Shown here: positions 1 through 9,865 of the stretch, in pieces
Position numbering within the stretch: position 1 is the first letter of the stretch
Layout of the letters: each line of letters begins with the position of its first letter
Source of the DNA: Clostridium sp. DSM 17811
GTDB lineage: Bacteria > Bacillota > Clostridia > Clostridiales > Clostridiaceae
NCBI RefSeq assembly: GCF_018861905.1
Contig: NZ_JAHLDU010000017.1
Location: 35,812 to 99,811, forward strand
DNA length: 64,000 nucleotides
Direction of reading: 5' to 3'
Made by a program: the position numbers and the translations under genes
Notes under the pieces: model-generated
What the model saw: only the letters and a program-made list of their open reading frames with translations
Told to the model about the DNA's origin: nothing
Database searches by the model: none

Positions 1-441
1 CTTGTAGCTTCTCATATAGGAACAAATGCAGAAACAGGGAGGCTTATGACAGAGGAAAAAATAGAAGTAGAACTTGTGCCACAAGGAACGCTAATTGAAA
101 GAATAAGAGCAGCTGGAGCTGGACTTGGTGGAGTGCTTACGCCAACTGGAGTTGGTACTATGATAGAAGAAGGAAAACAAAAACTTACAATAGAAGGAAA
201 AAAATATTTGTTAGAGACTCCAATTAAAGCAGATTTAGCACTTGTTTATGCAAGTGTGGTAGATGAAATTGGCAATGCAATTTATTATGGAACAACAAAA
301 AACTTTAATCCCATTATAGCTACTGCTGCAGAAATTGTAATAATTGAAGCTAAAAAGATTGTTAAAGTTGGGGATCTTGATCCAAACAATATTGTTACTC
401 CATGCGTACTGGTTGATTATATTATTAGGGAGGATAACTAA
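1..441 (+). CDS. atoD: Acetoacetate/butyrate CoA-transferase, subunit A (5' end cut by window)
   Basis: Subunit A of a family I CoA-transferase. In lysine fermentation the AtoDA enzyme moves CoA from butyryl-CoA to acetoacetate, giving butyrate and acetoacetyl-CoA. The reading frame is open from base 1 (residues [13 protein letters not shown]), so the ATG at 46 is internal and the true start lies to the left. Recognisable family segments are ELVPQGTL and [11 protein letters not shown], followed by the C-terminal [16 protein letters not shown]. The stop is one base before the subunit B start, so the two are a tight operon. It opens the lysine cluster seen here. The specific substrate is inferred from context; the family call is firm. 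Confidence 0.92.
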   Translation, partial: LVASHIGTNAETGRLMTEEKIEVELVPQGTLIERIRAAGAGLGGVLTPTGVGTMIEEGKQKLTIEGKKYLLETPIKADLALVYASVVDEIGNAIYYGTTKNFNPIIATAAEIVIIEAKKIVKVGDLDPNNIVTPCVLVDYIIREDN

Positions 442-442
442 T

Positions 443-1102
443 ATGGGTATAGATAGTAAACTTGCAAAACAAATTATTGCAAAAAGAATTGCAAAAGAAT
501 TTAAAAATGGCCAACTTGTTAATTTGGGTATAGGGCTCCCAACATTAGTTACAAAATATATTCCCGAAGGTGTACATGTTACTCTCCAATCGGAAAATGG
601 AATGATTGGAATGGGAACGGCCCCAGTAGAAGAAAACAACGATGTAATTAATGCAGGAGGTCAATTTACTTCAATAATTCCCGGTGGGGCATTCTTTGAT
701 ACTGCAATGTCTTTTACTTTAATAAGAGGCGGACATGTTGATATAACTGTCCTTGGAGCATTAGAAGTAGATCAAGAAGGTAACTTAGCTAATTGGATTG
801 TGCCGGGCAAAATGGTTCCTGGTATGGGTGGCGCTATGGATTTAGTAGTAGGAGCTAAAAAGGTTATTATTGCAATGCAACATACAGCTAAAGGAATTCC
901 TAAAATACTAAAGATGTGTACATTACCGTTAACAGCAAAAGCACAAGTTAACCTAATAGTTACAGAACTTGGAGTAATGGAAGTTACGGATAAAGGTCTT
1001 GTACTTATTGAAATTCATAAAGATACAACAGTTGAAGAAGTTAAATCACTTACTGAGGCTGAATTGATTATATCAGAGAACTTGAAAATAATGGATATAT
1101 AA
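443..1102 (+). CDS. atoA: Acetoacetate/butyrate CoA-transferase, subunit B
   Basis: Subunit B of the same CoA-transferase, about 219 residues, the usual length. The segment [13 protein letters not shown] holds the SENG motif, whose Glu forms the covalent CoA thioester in this family. The start is the ATG at 443, behind a GGGAGG ribosome site at 427-432; an in-frame ATG 99 bases upstream would overlap most of the C-terminal part of subunit A and has no reason to be used. Subunits A and B together complete the last step of lysine fermentation, the CoA exchange between butyryl-CoA and acetoacetate. The gene is followed after 15 bases by kdd, so it is co-transcribed with the pathway. Confidence 0.93.
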   Translation: MGIDSKLAKQIIAKRIAKEFKNGQLVNLGIGLPTLVTKYIPEGVHVTLQSENGMIGMGTAPVEENNDVINAGGQFTSIIPGGAFFDTAMSFTLIRGGHVDITVLGALEVDQEGNLANWIVPGKMVPGMGGAMDLVVGAKKVIIAMQHTAKGIPKILKMCTLPLTAKAQVNLIVTELGVMEVTDKGLVLIEIHKDTTVEEVKSLTEAELIISENLKIMDI

Positions 1103-1117
1103 AGGGGGGAATTGATT

Positions 1118-2155
1118 ATGGAAAAAGGATGTAAATACGGAACACACAGGGTAATTCAACCAATAGGTGTTATGCCACAGCCAGCAGCAAAAATCTCAAA
1201 TGATATGAATATATACGATAATGAAATTTTAATAGATGTTCATGCTTTAAATATAGATTCAGCTAGCTTTACCCAAATAGATGAAGAAGCTGGACATGAC
1301 ATCGAAAAAATAAAAGCTAAAATCATTGAGATTGTTGCAGAAAGAGGAAAGATGCAAAATCCAGTAACTGGATCAGGTGGAATGCTTATTGGAACAGTCG
1401 AAAAAATAGGTGAAGCATTAGATGGAAAAATAGATCTTAAAGTTGGAGACAAAATATCCACATTAGTTTCATTATCGTTAACTCCTTTAAAAATAGATGA
1501 AATTATAGATATTAAACCGGACATAGATAGAGTTGTGATAAAAGGAAAAGCTATTTTGTTTGAAAGTGGATTATATGCAAAACTTCCAAAAGATATGGAT
1601 GAAAATTTAGCATTAGCAGCATTAGACGTTGCAGGGGCAGCAGCTCAAGTTGCCAAACTTGTTAAACCAGGTCAATCAGTTCTTTTACTTGGTGCTGCAG
1701 GTAAATCGGGAATGCTTTGCTCTTATGAAGCGGTTAAGAGGGTAGGACCAACAGGAAATGTTATTGGACTTGTAAGAAACGAGGAAGAAAAAACGAGATT
1801 GAAAAGACTTGGTTTAAAAATGAAAATAGTTATTTGTGATGCTAGAGCTGCTATTGATGTAATGAATGCTACTCTGGAGTGCAACAATGGGTGTGAAGTG
1901 GATGTTGCAATCAATATGGTAAACGTTTCCGATACTGAAATGTCAACAATACTGCCTGTAAAAGATGGCGGAGTAGTTTACTTCTTCTCTATGTCTACAA
2001 GCTTTACAAAAGCAGCACTTGGAGCTGAAGGAGTAGGTAAAGACATTACCATGATTGTAGGAAATGGATACACTAAAGGACATGCTGAAATAACGCTTGA
2101 AGAGTTAAGGGAAAATGAGACATTAAGAGGAATATTCGAAGAATTATATGTTTAG
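1118..2155 (+). CDS. kdd: L-erythro-3,5-diaminohexanoate dehydrogenase
   Basis: Oxidises L-erythro-3,5-diaminohexanoate to 5-amino-3-oxohexanoate with NAD(P), the step after the two aminomutases. About 345 residues. The opening KGCKYGTHRVIQPIGVMPQPA is typical of this family, and a Rossmann nucleotide site is visible as LLLGAAGKSGMLC, near residue 190. The chosen ATG (1118) lies 7 bases after the GGGGGGA ribosome site at 1104-1110; a TTG six bases earlier is in frame but too close to that site. It sits between the CoA-transferase genes and kamA, which supports the role. Called from family recognition and context together. Confidence 0.93.
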   Translation: MEKGCKYGTHRVIQPIGVMPQPAAKISNDMNIYDNEILIDVHALNIDSASFTQIDEEAGHDIEKIKAKIIEIVAERGKMQNPVTGSGGMLIGTVEKIGEALDGKIDLKVGDKISTLVSLSLTPLKIDEIIDIKPDIDRVVIKGKAILFESGLYAKLPKDMDENLALAALDVAGAAAQVAKLVKPGQSVLLLGAAGKSGMLCSYEAVKRVGPTGNVIGLVRNEEEKTRLKRLGLKMKIVICDARAAIDVMNATLECNNGCEVDVAINMVNVSDTEMSTILPVKDGGVVYFFSMSTSFTKAALGAEGVGKDITMIVGNGYTKGHAEITLEELRENETLRGIFEELYV

Positions 2156-2190
2156 TTATAGATAAATTATTATACGATGGAGGGGCTGAC

Positions 2191-3444
2191 ATGAGGGTTA
2201 ATAGAAGAGTCGAACTATTTAAAGATGTAACAGATGAGCAGTGGAACGATTGGAAATGGCAAGTTAAAAATAGAATTGAGACTGTGGATGAACTTAAAAA
2301 ATATATACCACTAACAGAAGATGAGGAAGAAGGAGCAAGGAAATGTTTACAAACATTAAGAATGGCAATAACTCCTTACTATCTTTCTTTAATAGATATA
2401 AATGATCCAAATGATCCAATAAGAAAACAGGCTATACCAACAGCACTTGAATTACACAAGGCGCACGCTGATTTACTTGACCCACTACATGAAGATACGG
2501 ATTCTCCAGTGCCGGGGCTTACTCATAGGTACCCAGATAGAGTATTACTATTAATAACTGATCAGTGTTCCATGTATTGCAGGCACTGTACAAGAAGAAG
2601 ATTCGCAGGGCATAGCGATAGTGATCTGCCAATGGCAAGAATAGATAAAGCAATCGAATATATCAGAAATACGGTGCAAGTAAGAGACGTATTATTATCA
2701 GGTGGAGATTGCCTACTTGTTGATGATGACAAATTAGAATATATAATCGAAAGATTAAGAGATATACCCCATGTTGAAATAATAAGACTGGGTTCAAGAG
2801 TACCTGTAGTTCTTCCACAAAGAATTACGCCAAAATTAGTTAATATGTTAAAGAAATATCACCCAATTTGGTTAAATACTCATTTTAATCATCCAAATGA
2901 AATTACGCAGGAAGCAAAAATTGCTTGCGAAAGGCTTGCAAATGCAGGAATACCTCTTGGAAATCAATCAGTACTTTTAAGAGGGGTTAACGACTGTACG
3001 CATGTAATGATGGATTTAGTTCATGAGCTTGTCAAAATTAGGGTTCGCCCATATTATATTTATCAATGCGACCTTTCAATGGGGCTTGAGCACTTTAGAA
3101 CACCAGTATCTAAAGGAATAGAAATTATTGAAGCTTTAAGAGGGCATACTTCAGGGTTCTGTGTGCCAACATTTGTTGTTGATGCTCCAGGCGGAGGTGG
3201 GAAAACTCCGGTGATGCCAAACTATGTTATATCTCAAAGTCCTGAAAAAGTAGTACTCAGAAACTTTGAGGGTGTTATAACTACTTATGAACAACCAACT
3301 AGCTATACTTCAGGTTGCCATTGTGAAGTATGCGAAGGAGTCAAAAAGGTTCACAAAGTGGGAGTAGCTGGATTATTAAATAATCAACAAATGTCAATGG
3401 AACCAGTTGGACTTGAGAGAAATTTAAGAGGACATCACGAGTAA
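2191..3444 (+). CDS. kamA: Lysine 2,3-aminomutase (radical SAM, PLP)
   Basis: First enzyme of the pathway: converts L-lysine to L-beta-lysine by a radical mechanism using S-adenosylmethionine, a [4Fe-4S] cluster and PLP. Length 417 residues, matching the characterised clostridial enzyme. The cluster cysteines are C126, C130 and C133 in CSMYCRHCTRRR. The PLP lysine is K338 in the loop PGGGGKTPVMPNY; both lie within one residue of the numbering known for the Clostridium subterminale enzyme. LLSGGDCLL is the expected SAM-binding strand. The ribosome site is GGAGGGG at 2179-2185. It is followed after one base by kamB. Confidence 0.97.
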   Translation: MRVNRRVELFKDVTDEQWNDWKWQVKNRIETVDELKKYIPLTEDEEEGARKCLQTLRMAITPYYLSLIDINDPNDPIRKQAIPTALELHKAHADLLDPLHEDTDSPVPGLTHRYPDRVLLLITDQCSMYCRHCTRRRFAGHSDSDLPMARIDKAIEYIRNTVQVRDVLLSGGDCLLVDDDKLEYIIERLRDIPHVEIIRLGSRVPVVLPQRITPKLVNMLKKYHPIWLNTHFNHPNEITQEAKIACERLANAGIPLGNQSVLLRGVNDCTHVMMDLVHELVKIRVRPYYIYQCDLSMGLEHFRTPVSKGIEIIEALRGHTSGFCVPTFVVDAPGGGGKTPVMPNYVISQSPEKVVLRNFEGVITTYEQPTSYTSGCHCEVCEGVKKVHKVGVAGLLNNQQMSMEPVGLERNLRGHHE

Positions 3445-3445
3445 A

Positions 3446-4489
3446 ATGGAAGATATAAAAAATATAAGCAGCATTTTCAATATGATTCGCGATTATGAAA
3501 GCATTTCTATAATAGGGATGGATAAAAATGTAGGGAAAACAACTACTCTAAATCATATTTTAAGAGAAGCTAGAGGGAGAATATCCCTTGGGCTTACATC
3601 TATAGGACGTGACGGTGAAAAAACAGATAGAGTAACTGGAACCGAAAAACCTAAAATTTATATAGAAAAAGGAAGTATAATTGCGACAGCAAAACAGTGT
3701 TTATTAAATAGTGATATAACTCGCGAGATTTTAAAAACAACTGGGTTTAATACTCCTATGGGAGAAATAATTATATGCAGAGCAATAAGTGATGGATATG
3801 TGGATTTAGGTGGTACTTCTATAAATTCTTATATGACTTTAATATGCAATGAACTTAAAAGCTTTGGAAGTAAGCTTGTAATTGTGGATGGTGCTTTTAG
3901 TAGAAAAACTTTTGCATCACCATCAATTACTAATGCTACAATTTTATCAACTGGAGCAGCAATGTCAAAAAGTATGGTAAAGGTAATAGACGCAACCTGT
4001 CATATAGTGAATTTATTATCATTAGAGAGTGAAAAAGATATGGAAGTATTAAAGAGTGCGAAGGAAATTTTATGCAAAGGCAAAATAGGTATTATTGACA
4101 GAGATAATGCTATAAGGATGTTAGCTGTGATTACATCAATTGGAGCATCTAAAGAGATTGCGCAGTTATTAGACAAAAATACAACACATGTTGTTATCAA
4201 AGGTGTAGTAACAGACAAACTATTAGAAGAAATTATGACATCCACGAACAACTATAAGGGAGTAACTTTCCTAGTTGAAGACGGAACAAAGTTGTTTTTA
4301 ACTAGGGAAACTCTTTATAAATTTAAAAATAGAGGTGGAATCATAAAAACAATAAAATCTATTAATATAGTATGTGTTACATCCAATCCAAAATCACCTT
4401 ATGGGTATGAATTTGATAGAAATAAGTTTTTACATGAGCTTCGCAATAAATTAAATATACCTGTATTTGATGTAGTTGGAGGGGAGTAA
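3446..4489 (+). CDS. kamB: KamB, P-loop protein of the lysine aminomutase operon
   Basis: Protein of 347 residues found in lysine-fermentation operons between kamA and kamC. Near residue 22 it has a P-loop of the KNxGKTT type (GMDKNVGKTTT), one residue off the classical GxxxxGKT spacing, so it is probably an ATP- or GTP-binding protein. No membrane segment or signal peptide is visible. Its biochemical role is not established to my knowledge. Position between the two aminomutases and pairing with MutS-like KamC suggest help in keeping or restoring the activity of the B12-dependent lysine 5,6-aminomutase; this is inference. It overlaps nothing, with one base before it and one base after it. Confidence 0.85.
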   Translation: MEDIKNISSIFNMIRDYESISIIGMDKNVGKTTTLNHILREARGRISLGLTSIGRDGEKTDRVTGTEKPKIYIEKGSIIATAKQCLLNSDITREILKTTGFNTPMGEIIICRAISDGYVDLGGTSINSYMTLICNELKSFGSKLVIVDGAFSRKTFASPSITNATILSTGAAMSKSMVKVIDATCHIVNLLSLESEKDMEVLKSAKEILCKGKIGIIDRDNAIRMLAVITSIGASKEIAQLLDKNTTHVVIKGVVTDKLLEEIMTSTNNYKGVTFLVEDGTKLFLTRETLYKFKNRGGIIKTIKSINIVCVTSNPKSPYGYEFDRNKFLHELRNKLNIPVFDVVGGE

Positions 4490-4490
4490 A

Positions 4491-5960
4491 ATGAAGTTTT
4501 TAGATAAGCAGCAGAGAGATCAAATTGGCTTTTCCTTCGTTATGGATAAGCTGGGGATAATCACTTCTTATGGACTTTGTGAGAGCAAAAATATTAGGCC
4601 ATTTAAAACCTGCGAAATAAATAAATTAACAAAGGAGTTAAATAACCTAGAAAATATAATTAAATCCATAAAAACTAATACTTATGAGTATAACAAAATA
4701 GGTAGAATATTTTGCATTATGAAAGATATTAGAAATTCTATTAAAAGATGTAATGAGGCTGAATCATTAGATGAAGTTGAGTTATATGAAATTAAATATT
4801 TTTCAATATTAGTAACAGAATTAAAAAATATCCTGGATAAATTACATCTTAATATAGATGAAATTCATTTGAATTCTCTAGATGAAATTATTTATCTTCT
4901 AGATCCACAAAAAAATGGAATATCTACCTTTTATGTTTATGATGAGTATTCTGAAACTTTGAAATATACTCGCAAAAAGAAAAGACAAAAGGAAAAAGAA
5001 ATTTTTATGGCGATAACCGAAGAGGAAATAAGTGAATTAAGAAAACAAAGATTAGATTTAGTTATAGAAGAAGAAGAGGAAGAATTAAGGATTAGAAAAG
5101 AGTTAACACTTCAAATTTCTAAAAAAACAGAAATTATAAACCAAAATATAAAAGCAATAGGAAGATTAGACTTTTTAATTGCTAAAGCAAATTTAGCATT
5201 ATCTTATAATGCTTCTCGACCAAAAATTTCTGAGAAGATGGAAATTGAATTTATTGAAGCCTTTAATCCTGAAATCAAAGAGATATTAGAAAAAGGTAAG
5301 AAGGCATTTACCCCAGTTAGTTTAAGCTTGTCTAGAGGTACGACTATTATAACAGGGGCGAATATGGGTGGGAAAAGTGTGACCCTAAAGACTATTGTTT
5401 TGAATTTACTTCTTGGGCAAATGGGCTTTTTCGTATTCGCTAAAAAATCAAAATTCCCAATCCTTAATTTTATTCATTTTGTATCCGATGATATGCAATC
5501 CATTTCCAAAGGGTTAAGTACATTTGGAGCAGAAATAATAAAGCTAAAAGAAGTGGTAGAGTGTGCAGCGAGAGAAAATGGATTTGTAGCTTTAGATGAG
5601 TTTGCAAGGGGCACTAACCCAAAAGAAGGTTATTATCTTGTGAGAGCCCTTTCAAAATATTTGAATAAATTTGAGTCAATAAGCTTAATCTCAACTCATT
5701 ATGACGGAGTGGTGAAAGATAATATGGTGCATTATCAAGTAACTGGGCTCAAAAATGTAGATTTAAATGCCCTAAAAAATGAGATAAATCTAAATAAAAC
5801 TCAATCTGTTGAAATAATACAAGAACATATGGAGTATAAACTAGAAAAAGTCTCAAAAGAAAATAGAGTACCAAAAGATGCACTTAATATAGCAATATTA
5901 CTAGGCCTTGATGAAGAGATAGTAAGTATAGCAAAAAGTTTCTATAAAGAGGAGGAGTAA
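4491..5960 (+). CDS. kamC: KamC, MutS-like ATPase of the lysine aminomutase operon
   Basis: Protein of 489 residues with the MutS C-terminal ATPase core but none of the MutS DNA-binding domains. The Walker A motif ITGANMGGKSVTLKT is a perfect MutS signature (near residue 290), and FVALDEFARGTNP is the Walker B region, with FARGT in place of the usual LGRGT. The middle (roughly residues 150-230) is charged and helical, like the clamp/lever coiled coil. The start is the ATG at 4491, one base after the kamB stop and behind a GGAGGGGAG site at 4478-4486. It is unlikely to act in mismatch repair; its conserved place beside kamB, kamD and kamE points to servicing the aminomutase, which is inference. 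Confidence 0.88.
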   Translation: MKFLDKQQRDQIGFSFVMDKLGIITSYGLCESKNIRPFKTCEINKLTKELNNLENIIKSIKTNTYEYNKIGRIFCIMKDIRNSIKRCNEAESLDEVELYEIKYFSILVTELKNILDKLHLNIDEIHLNSLDEIIYLLDPQKNGISTFYVYDEYSETLKYTRKKKRQKEKEIFMAITEEEISELRKQRLDLVIEEEEEELRIRKELTLQISKKTEIINQNIKAIGRLDFLIAKANLALSYNASRPKISEKMEIEFIEAFNPEIKEILEKGKKAFTPVSLSLSRGTTIITGANMGGKSVTLKTIVLNLLLGQMGFFVFAKKSKFPILNFIHFVSDDMQSISKGLSTFGAEIIKLKEVVECAARENGFVALDEFARGTNPKEGYYLVRALSKYLNKFESISLISTHYDGVVKDNMVHYQVTGLKNVDLNALKNEINLNKTQSVEIIQEHMEYKLEKVSKENRVPKDALNIAILLGLDEEIVSIAKSFYKEEE

Positions 5961-5961
5961 A

Positions 5962-7518
5962 ATGGAAAGCAAATTGAATTTAAATTGGGATCTCGTTGAA
6001 AAAGCTAGACAATCAGCTAAAAACATAGCAAAAGATACTCAAGAATTTATTGACATGCATACTACAGTAACAGTAGAAAGAACAGTATGTAGACTTTTAG
6101 GTATTGATGGTGTAGATGAAGCTTTCGTGCCAATTCCCAATATTGTGGTAGACAACATTAAAGATGGTAATGGATTAGCACTTGGTGCCGCAATGTTTAT
6201 CGGAAATGCTATGGTTGAAACTGGACTTTCACCACAAGAAATATCAGTAAAAGTATCAAAGGGTGAAATAGATTTAACTAAAATACCTATGCACGAAGAA
6301 TTTGAGATCAAAACGGCTGTTGGTAAAGTGGCTAAAGCAATGACTTTCAAAATCAAACAAAACAGAGATAAGAGGGAATCATATCTTGAAAGATTTGGCG
6401 ATAAAAGTAGTCCTTATCTTTATGTAATAGTTGCTACAGGTAATATTTATGAAGATATAATCCAGGCAAGAGCAGCGGCAAAACAAGGTGCAGATATAAT
6501 TGCAGTAATAAGAAGTACAGGGCAAAGTTTATTTGACTATGTTCCATATGGGGCTACAACGGAAGGTTTCGGAGGAACACTTGCAACTCAAGAGAATTTT
6601 AGACTTATGAGGACTGCACTTGATGAGGTGGGAGAAGAATTAGGAAGATATATTAGAATTTGCAATTATTGTTCTGGTTTATGTATGCCTGAAATAGCTG
6701 CGATGGGAGCAATAGAAAGGTTAGACGTAATGCTAAATGACGCACTATATGGAATTCTGTTCAGAGATATTAATATGCAAAGAACGATAGTTGACCAGTA
6801 TTTTTCAAGAATAATTAATGGATATGCTGGAGTTATCATAAACACTGGGGAAGATAATTATTTAACTACATCAGATGCAGTAGAAGAGGCTCATACAGTG
6901 CTTGCATCACAATTTATAAATGAACAATTTGCATTAGTTGCTGGAATACCAGAAGAACAAATGGGACTTGGGCATGCATTCGAAATAAGCCCAGATGTTG
7001 AAAATGGATTTGTATATGAATTAGCACAAGCACAAATGGCGAGAGAAATCTTCCCGAGAGCACCACTTAAATATATGCCACCAACTAAGTTCATGACTGG
7101 AAATATATTTAAAGGACAAGTGCAAGATGCATTATTCAACATGGTTACTATTATGACAGGACAAAAATTACATCTTCTTGGAATGCTGACAGAAGCAATC
7201 CACACTCCATTTATGTCAGATAGAGCGTTATCAATAGACAATGCTCAATATGTATTTAGGACTATGAAGGATTTAGGATCAGAAATTACCTTTAAAAAAG
7301 GAGGCATAATGGAAACAAGAGTGGATGAGGTATTAAACAAAGCAGCAGATCTAATTGGAGAGATTGAAAAAGAAGGCTTATTTAGCACATTGCAACAAGG
7401 AAAATTTGCCGGAATTAAGAGGCCACTAAATGGTGGAAAGGGACTTGCAGGAGTTGTAGAAAAAGAAAAAGCTTACTTTAATCCATTTGTAGATCTAATG
7501 TTAGGGGGGAAGAAGTAA
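5962..7518 (+). CDS. kamD: Lysine 5,6-aminomutase, alpha subunit
   Basis: Large subunit of the adenosylcobalamin- and PLP-dependent D-lysine/L-beta-lysine 5,6-aminomutase. 518 residues, the expected length for KamD, with the family opening KLNLNWDLVEKARQSAKN and the TIM-barrel region rich in conserved glycines (GATTEGFGGTLATQENFR). In the pathway it converts L-beta-lysine to L-erythro-3,5-diaminohexanoate together with KamE. The start lies one base after kamC, with AGGAGGAG at 5950-5957 as ribosome site. The stop overlaps the kamE start by one base (TAATG), so the two subunits are translationally coupled, as expected for a fixed-ratio complex. Confidence 0.96.
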   Translation: MESKLNLNWDLVEKARQSAKNIAKDTQEFIDMHTTVTVERTVCRLLGIDGVDEAFVPIPNIVVDNIKDGNGLALGAAMFIGNAMVETGLSPQEISVKVSKGEIDLTKIPMHEEFEIKTAVGKVAKAMTFKIKQNRDKRESYLERFGDKSSPYLYVIVATGNIYEDIIQARAAAKQGADIIAVIRSTGQSLFDYVPYGATTEGFGGTLATQENFRLMRTALDEVGEELGRYIRICNYCSGLCMPEIAAMGAIERLDVMLNDALYGILFRDINMQRTIVDQYFSRIINGYAGVIINTGEDNYLTTSDAVEEAHTVLASQFINEQFALVAGIPEEQMGLGHAFEISPDVENGFVYELAQAQMAREIFPRAPLKYMPPTKFMTGNIFKGQVQDALFNMVTIMTGQKLHLLGMLTEAIHTPFMSDRALSIDNAQYVFRTMKDLGSEITFKKGGIMETRVDEVLNKAADLIGEIEKEGLFSTLQQGKFAGIKRPLNGGKGLAGVVEKEKAYFNPFVDLMLGGKK

Positions 7519-8306
7519 TGAGTGGAGGACAATATTCATTAGAGGTTAAAGAATTCAATAAAAACTTAGACCTAACAAAGCTTAAACCTTATGGAGATAC
7601 TATGAATGATGGTAAGGTTCAAGTGAGTTTTACTCTTCCTGTAGAAAATAATGAAAGAGGAGTGGAAGCTGCAATTCAACTTGCAAAATCTATGGGCCTT
7701 GTTGATACAAACTGTGCTCATCATGAAGCTTTAGATAAAGAATTTTCTTTTTATGTTATTTATGGTTCATTAATGCATACTGTAAACTATGAAGATGTAC
7801 ATGTTCAAACAGTAGAAGTAGAAATAATGGATATGAAACAAGTTGGAGAATATATAAAAGAAAATATTAAACGTGAAGTTGTAATAATTGGAGCTAGTAC
7901 AGGAACAGACGCCCATACAGTTGGAATAGATGCCGTAATGAATATGAAGGGATTTGCAGGACATTATGGTCTTGAAAGGTATCCTATGATAGAAGCTTAT
8001 AATTTAGGAAGCCAAGTAGAAAATGAAGAATTTATTAAAAAAGCTATAGAGCTTAAAGCGGATGTTCTTCTGGTTTCTCAAACAGTAACCCAAAAGGATA
8101 TACACATAAAAAACCTTACTAATTTAGTGGAACTATTAGAAGCAGAAGGGATTAGAGATAAAGTTGTGTTAATTTGTGGGGGCCCAAGAATAACTCACGA
8201 ACTTGCAAAAGAACTTGGGTACGATGCAGGTTTTGGACCAGGTAAATTCGCTGGTGACGTAGCAAGTTTTGCTATCACAGAAATGGTTGAGAGAGGTTTA
8301 GTTTAG
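7518..8306 (+). CDS. kamE: Lysine 5,6-aminomutase, beta subunit (B12-binding)
   Basis: Small subunit that binds adenosylcobalamin and PLP. 262 residues. The B12 motif DxHxxG is present as DAHTVG with His133 as the cobalt ligand, and Lys144 in NMKG is the PLP lysine; both residue numbers equal those known for the Clostridium sticklandii enzyme. The Rossmann-like B12 domain continues with the segments VSQTVTQKD and LICGGPRITHELAKELGYDAGFG. Translation is coupled to kamD through a TAATG overlap. It is the last catabolic gene of the operon; a permease follows after 76 bases. Confidence 0.97.
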   Translation: MSGGQYSLEVKEFNKNLDLTKLKPYGDTMNDGKVQVSFTLPVENNERGVEAAIQLAKSMGLVDTNCAHHEALDKEFSFYVIYGSLMHTVNYEDVHVQTVEVEIMDMKQVGEYIKENIKREVVIIGASTGTDAHTVGIDAVMNMKGFAGHYGLERYPMIEAYNLGSQVENEEFIKKAIELKADVLLVSQTVTQKDIHIKNLTNLVELLEAEGIRDKVVLICGGPRITHELAKELGYDAGFGPGKFAGDVASFAITEMVERGLV

Positions 8307-8382
8307 TATGAATATAAAATTTTCAACATCTTCTTACTACTTTTTTAAGGTTAAGTAGCTATTAAATAAGGGGGTATTTACA

Positions 8383-9840
8383 ATGGGTGAAGTAAAAACA
8401 GGTGAATTGAAAAGAGGATTAAAGCCGCGTCATCTTCAAATGATTGCTATTGGTGGAGCAATAGGAACAGGTCTATTTTTAGCCTCAGGCGGTACAGTGC
8501 AACAAGCAGGTCCAGGAGGAGCATTAGTTGCATATACACTTATAGGTGTAATGGTATATTTCTTAATGACAAGTTTAGGGGAAATGGCTACATTCATGCC
8601 AGTTACTGGTTCATTTGAAACATATGCATCAAGATTTGTTGATCCAGCATTTGGATTTGCGCTAGGTTGGAACTATTGGTACAACTGGGCAATTACTGTT
8701 GCAGTTGAAATGGTTGCAGGAGCTATGATTATGCAATATTGGTTTCCTGGTGTACCCGCACTTGTTTGGAGTGTTGGTTTTCTAGTATTACTATTTGGTT
8801 TAAATATGCTTTCTGCTAAGGCTTATGGAGAGTCAGAATTTTGGTTTGCAAGCATTAAAGTTGTAGCAGTTCTAGTGTTCCTAGCAATAGGTGTTGCAAT
8901 GATCTTTGGAATAATTGGCGATCATCATATTGGACTTTCAAATTTTACATTTTTAGATCCTAAAAGTGGTGCTAAAGGACCATTCCCATTTGGGTTTAAA
9001 GGAATATTAATGGTTTTTTTAATTGCTGGATTCTCTTTTCAGGGAACAGAACTCGTTGGTATAGCTGCTGGAGAAAGTGAAAATCCAGAGAAAAATGTAC
9101 CTAAAGCAATTAAAAGCGTATTTTGGAGAATTATTATATTCTATTTAGGAGCTATATTTATTATCAGTGCATTGATACCGTTTACTCAAGCTGGCGTGAC
9201 CACAAGTTCTTTCACCGTTATTTTTGAAAGGGCAGGTATTGCAGGAGCTGCAAGTATTATGAATGCTGTAGTTTTAACATCAGTTCTTTCATGTGGTAAC
9301 TCTGGAATGTATGCGGCTAGTCGTATGTTATATGCAATGGCGAAAGAAGGAAGGGCACCAAAGTCTCTTTGTAAAGTAAATTCGAGAGGGGTTCCTGTAA
9401 ATGCATTAGTAATTACTACATTAGTAGCCTCGGCGTCTTTCTTAGTAGGTTTATATGCACAAGAAACAGTGTATATGTGGTTAGTTGCAGCTTCGGGCTT
9501 AGCTGGATTTATAGCATGGGTAGGAATTGCAATATGCCACTATCGTTTCCGTAAAGCATTTGTGGCTCAAGGAAAAGATTTGGCTAAATTAAAATATAAG
9601 GCAAAATTATTTCCTTTTGGGCCAATTCTTGCACTAGTATTATGTGTAATTGTTATATTAGGGCAGGGAATAACCTATTTCACAGCGGATTCAATTGATT
9701 GGAAAAATATAATTGCTTCGTATATTGGACTACCTTTATTCTTACTTTTATGGCTAGTATATAAGGTAAAGAATAAAACAAAGATTGTTAATCTAAAAGA
9801 AATTGATTTTAGTACGAAGCACATTCATGATGAAAAATAA
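8383..9840 (+). CDS. lysP: Amino-acid permease of the LysP type
   Basis: Member of the APC superfamily, amino-acid transporter family, 485 residues with about 12 hydrophobic segments. The N-terminal GLKPRHLQMIAIGGAIGTGL, and the segments ALGWNYWYNW and SGMYAASRML, are those of the LysP/AnsP/GabP group. Together with the lysine-fermentation genes directly upstream this makes lysine uptake the most likely job; substrate choice cannot be proven by reading. Ribosome site GGGGG at 8370-8374. No lysine-riboswitch pattern is evident in the short 76-base leader. A clear terminator follows at 9866, ending the cluster. Confidence 0.88.
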   Translation: MGEVKTGELKRGLKPRHLQMIAIGGAIGTGLFLASGGTVQQAGPGGALVAYTLIGVMVYFLMTSLGEMATFMPVTGSFETYASRFVDPAFGFALGWNYWYNWAITVAVEMVAGAMIMQYWFPGVPALVWSVGFLVLLFGLNMLSAKAYGESEFWFASIKVVAVLVFLAIGVAMIFGIIGDHHIGLSNFTFLDPKSGAKGPFPFGFKGILMVFLIAGFSFQGTELVGIAAGESENPEKNVPKAIKSVFWRIIIFYLGAIFIISALIPFTQAGVTTSSFTVIFERAGIAGAASIMNAVVLTSVLSCGNSGMYAASRMLYAMAKEGRAPKSLCKVNSRGVPVNALVITTLVASASFLVGLYAQETVYMWLVAASGLAGFIAWVGIAICHYRFRKAFVAQGKDLAKLKYKAKLFPFGPILALVLCVIVILGQGITYFTADSIDWKNIIASYIGLPLFLLLWLVYKVKNKTKIVNLKEIDFSTKHIHDEK

Positions 9841-9865
9841 TTTCTAATTTAAATAGAATTCAATA

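Noticed and set aside
344..442. Longer start for the CoA-transferase B subunit
   Set aside because: It overlaps the end of subunit A in another frame; the ATG at 443 has its own GGGAGG site and gives the family N-terminus.
4491..5960. DNA mismatch repair protein MutS
   Set aside because: Only the ATPase core is present, the mismatch-binding domains are missing and the operon is lysine fermentation.
8307..8382. Lysine riboswitch before the permease
   Set aside because: The gap is 76 bases, too short for this riboswitch, and none of its conserved core is seen.
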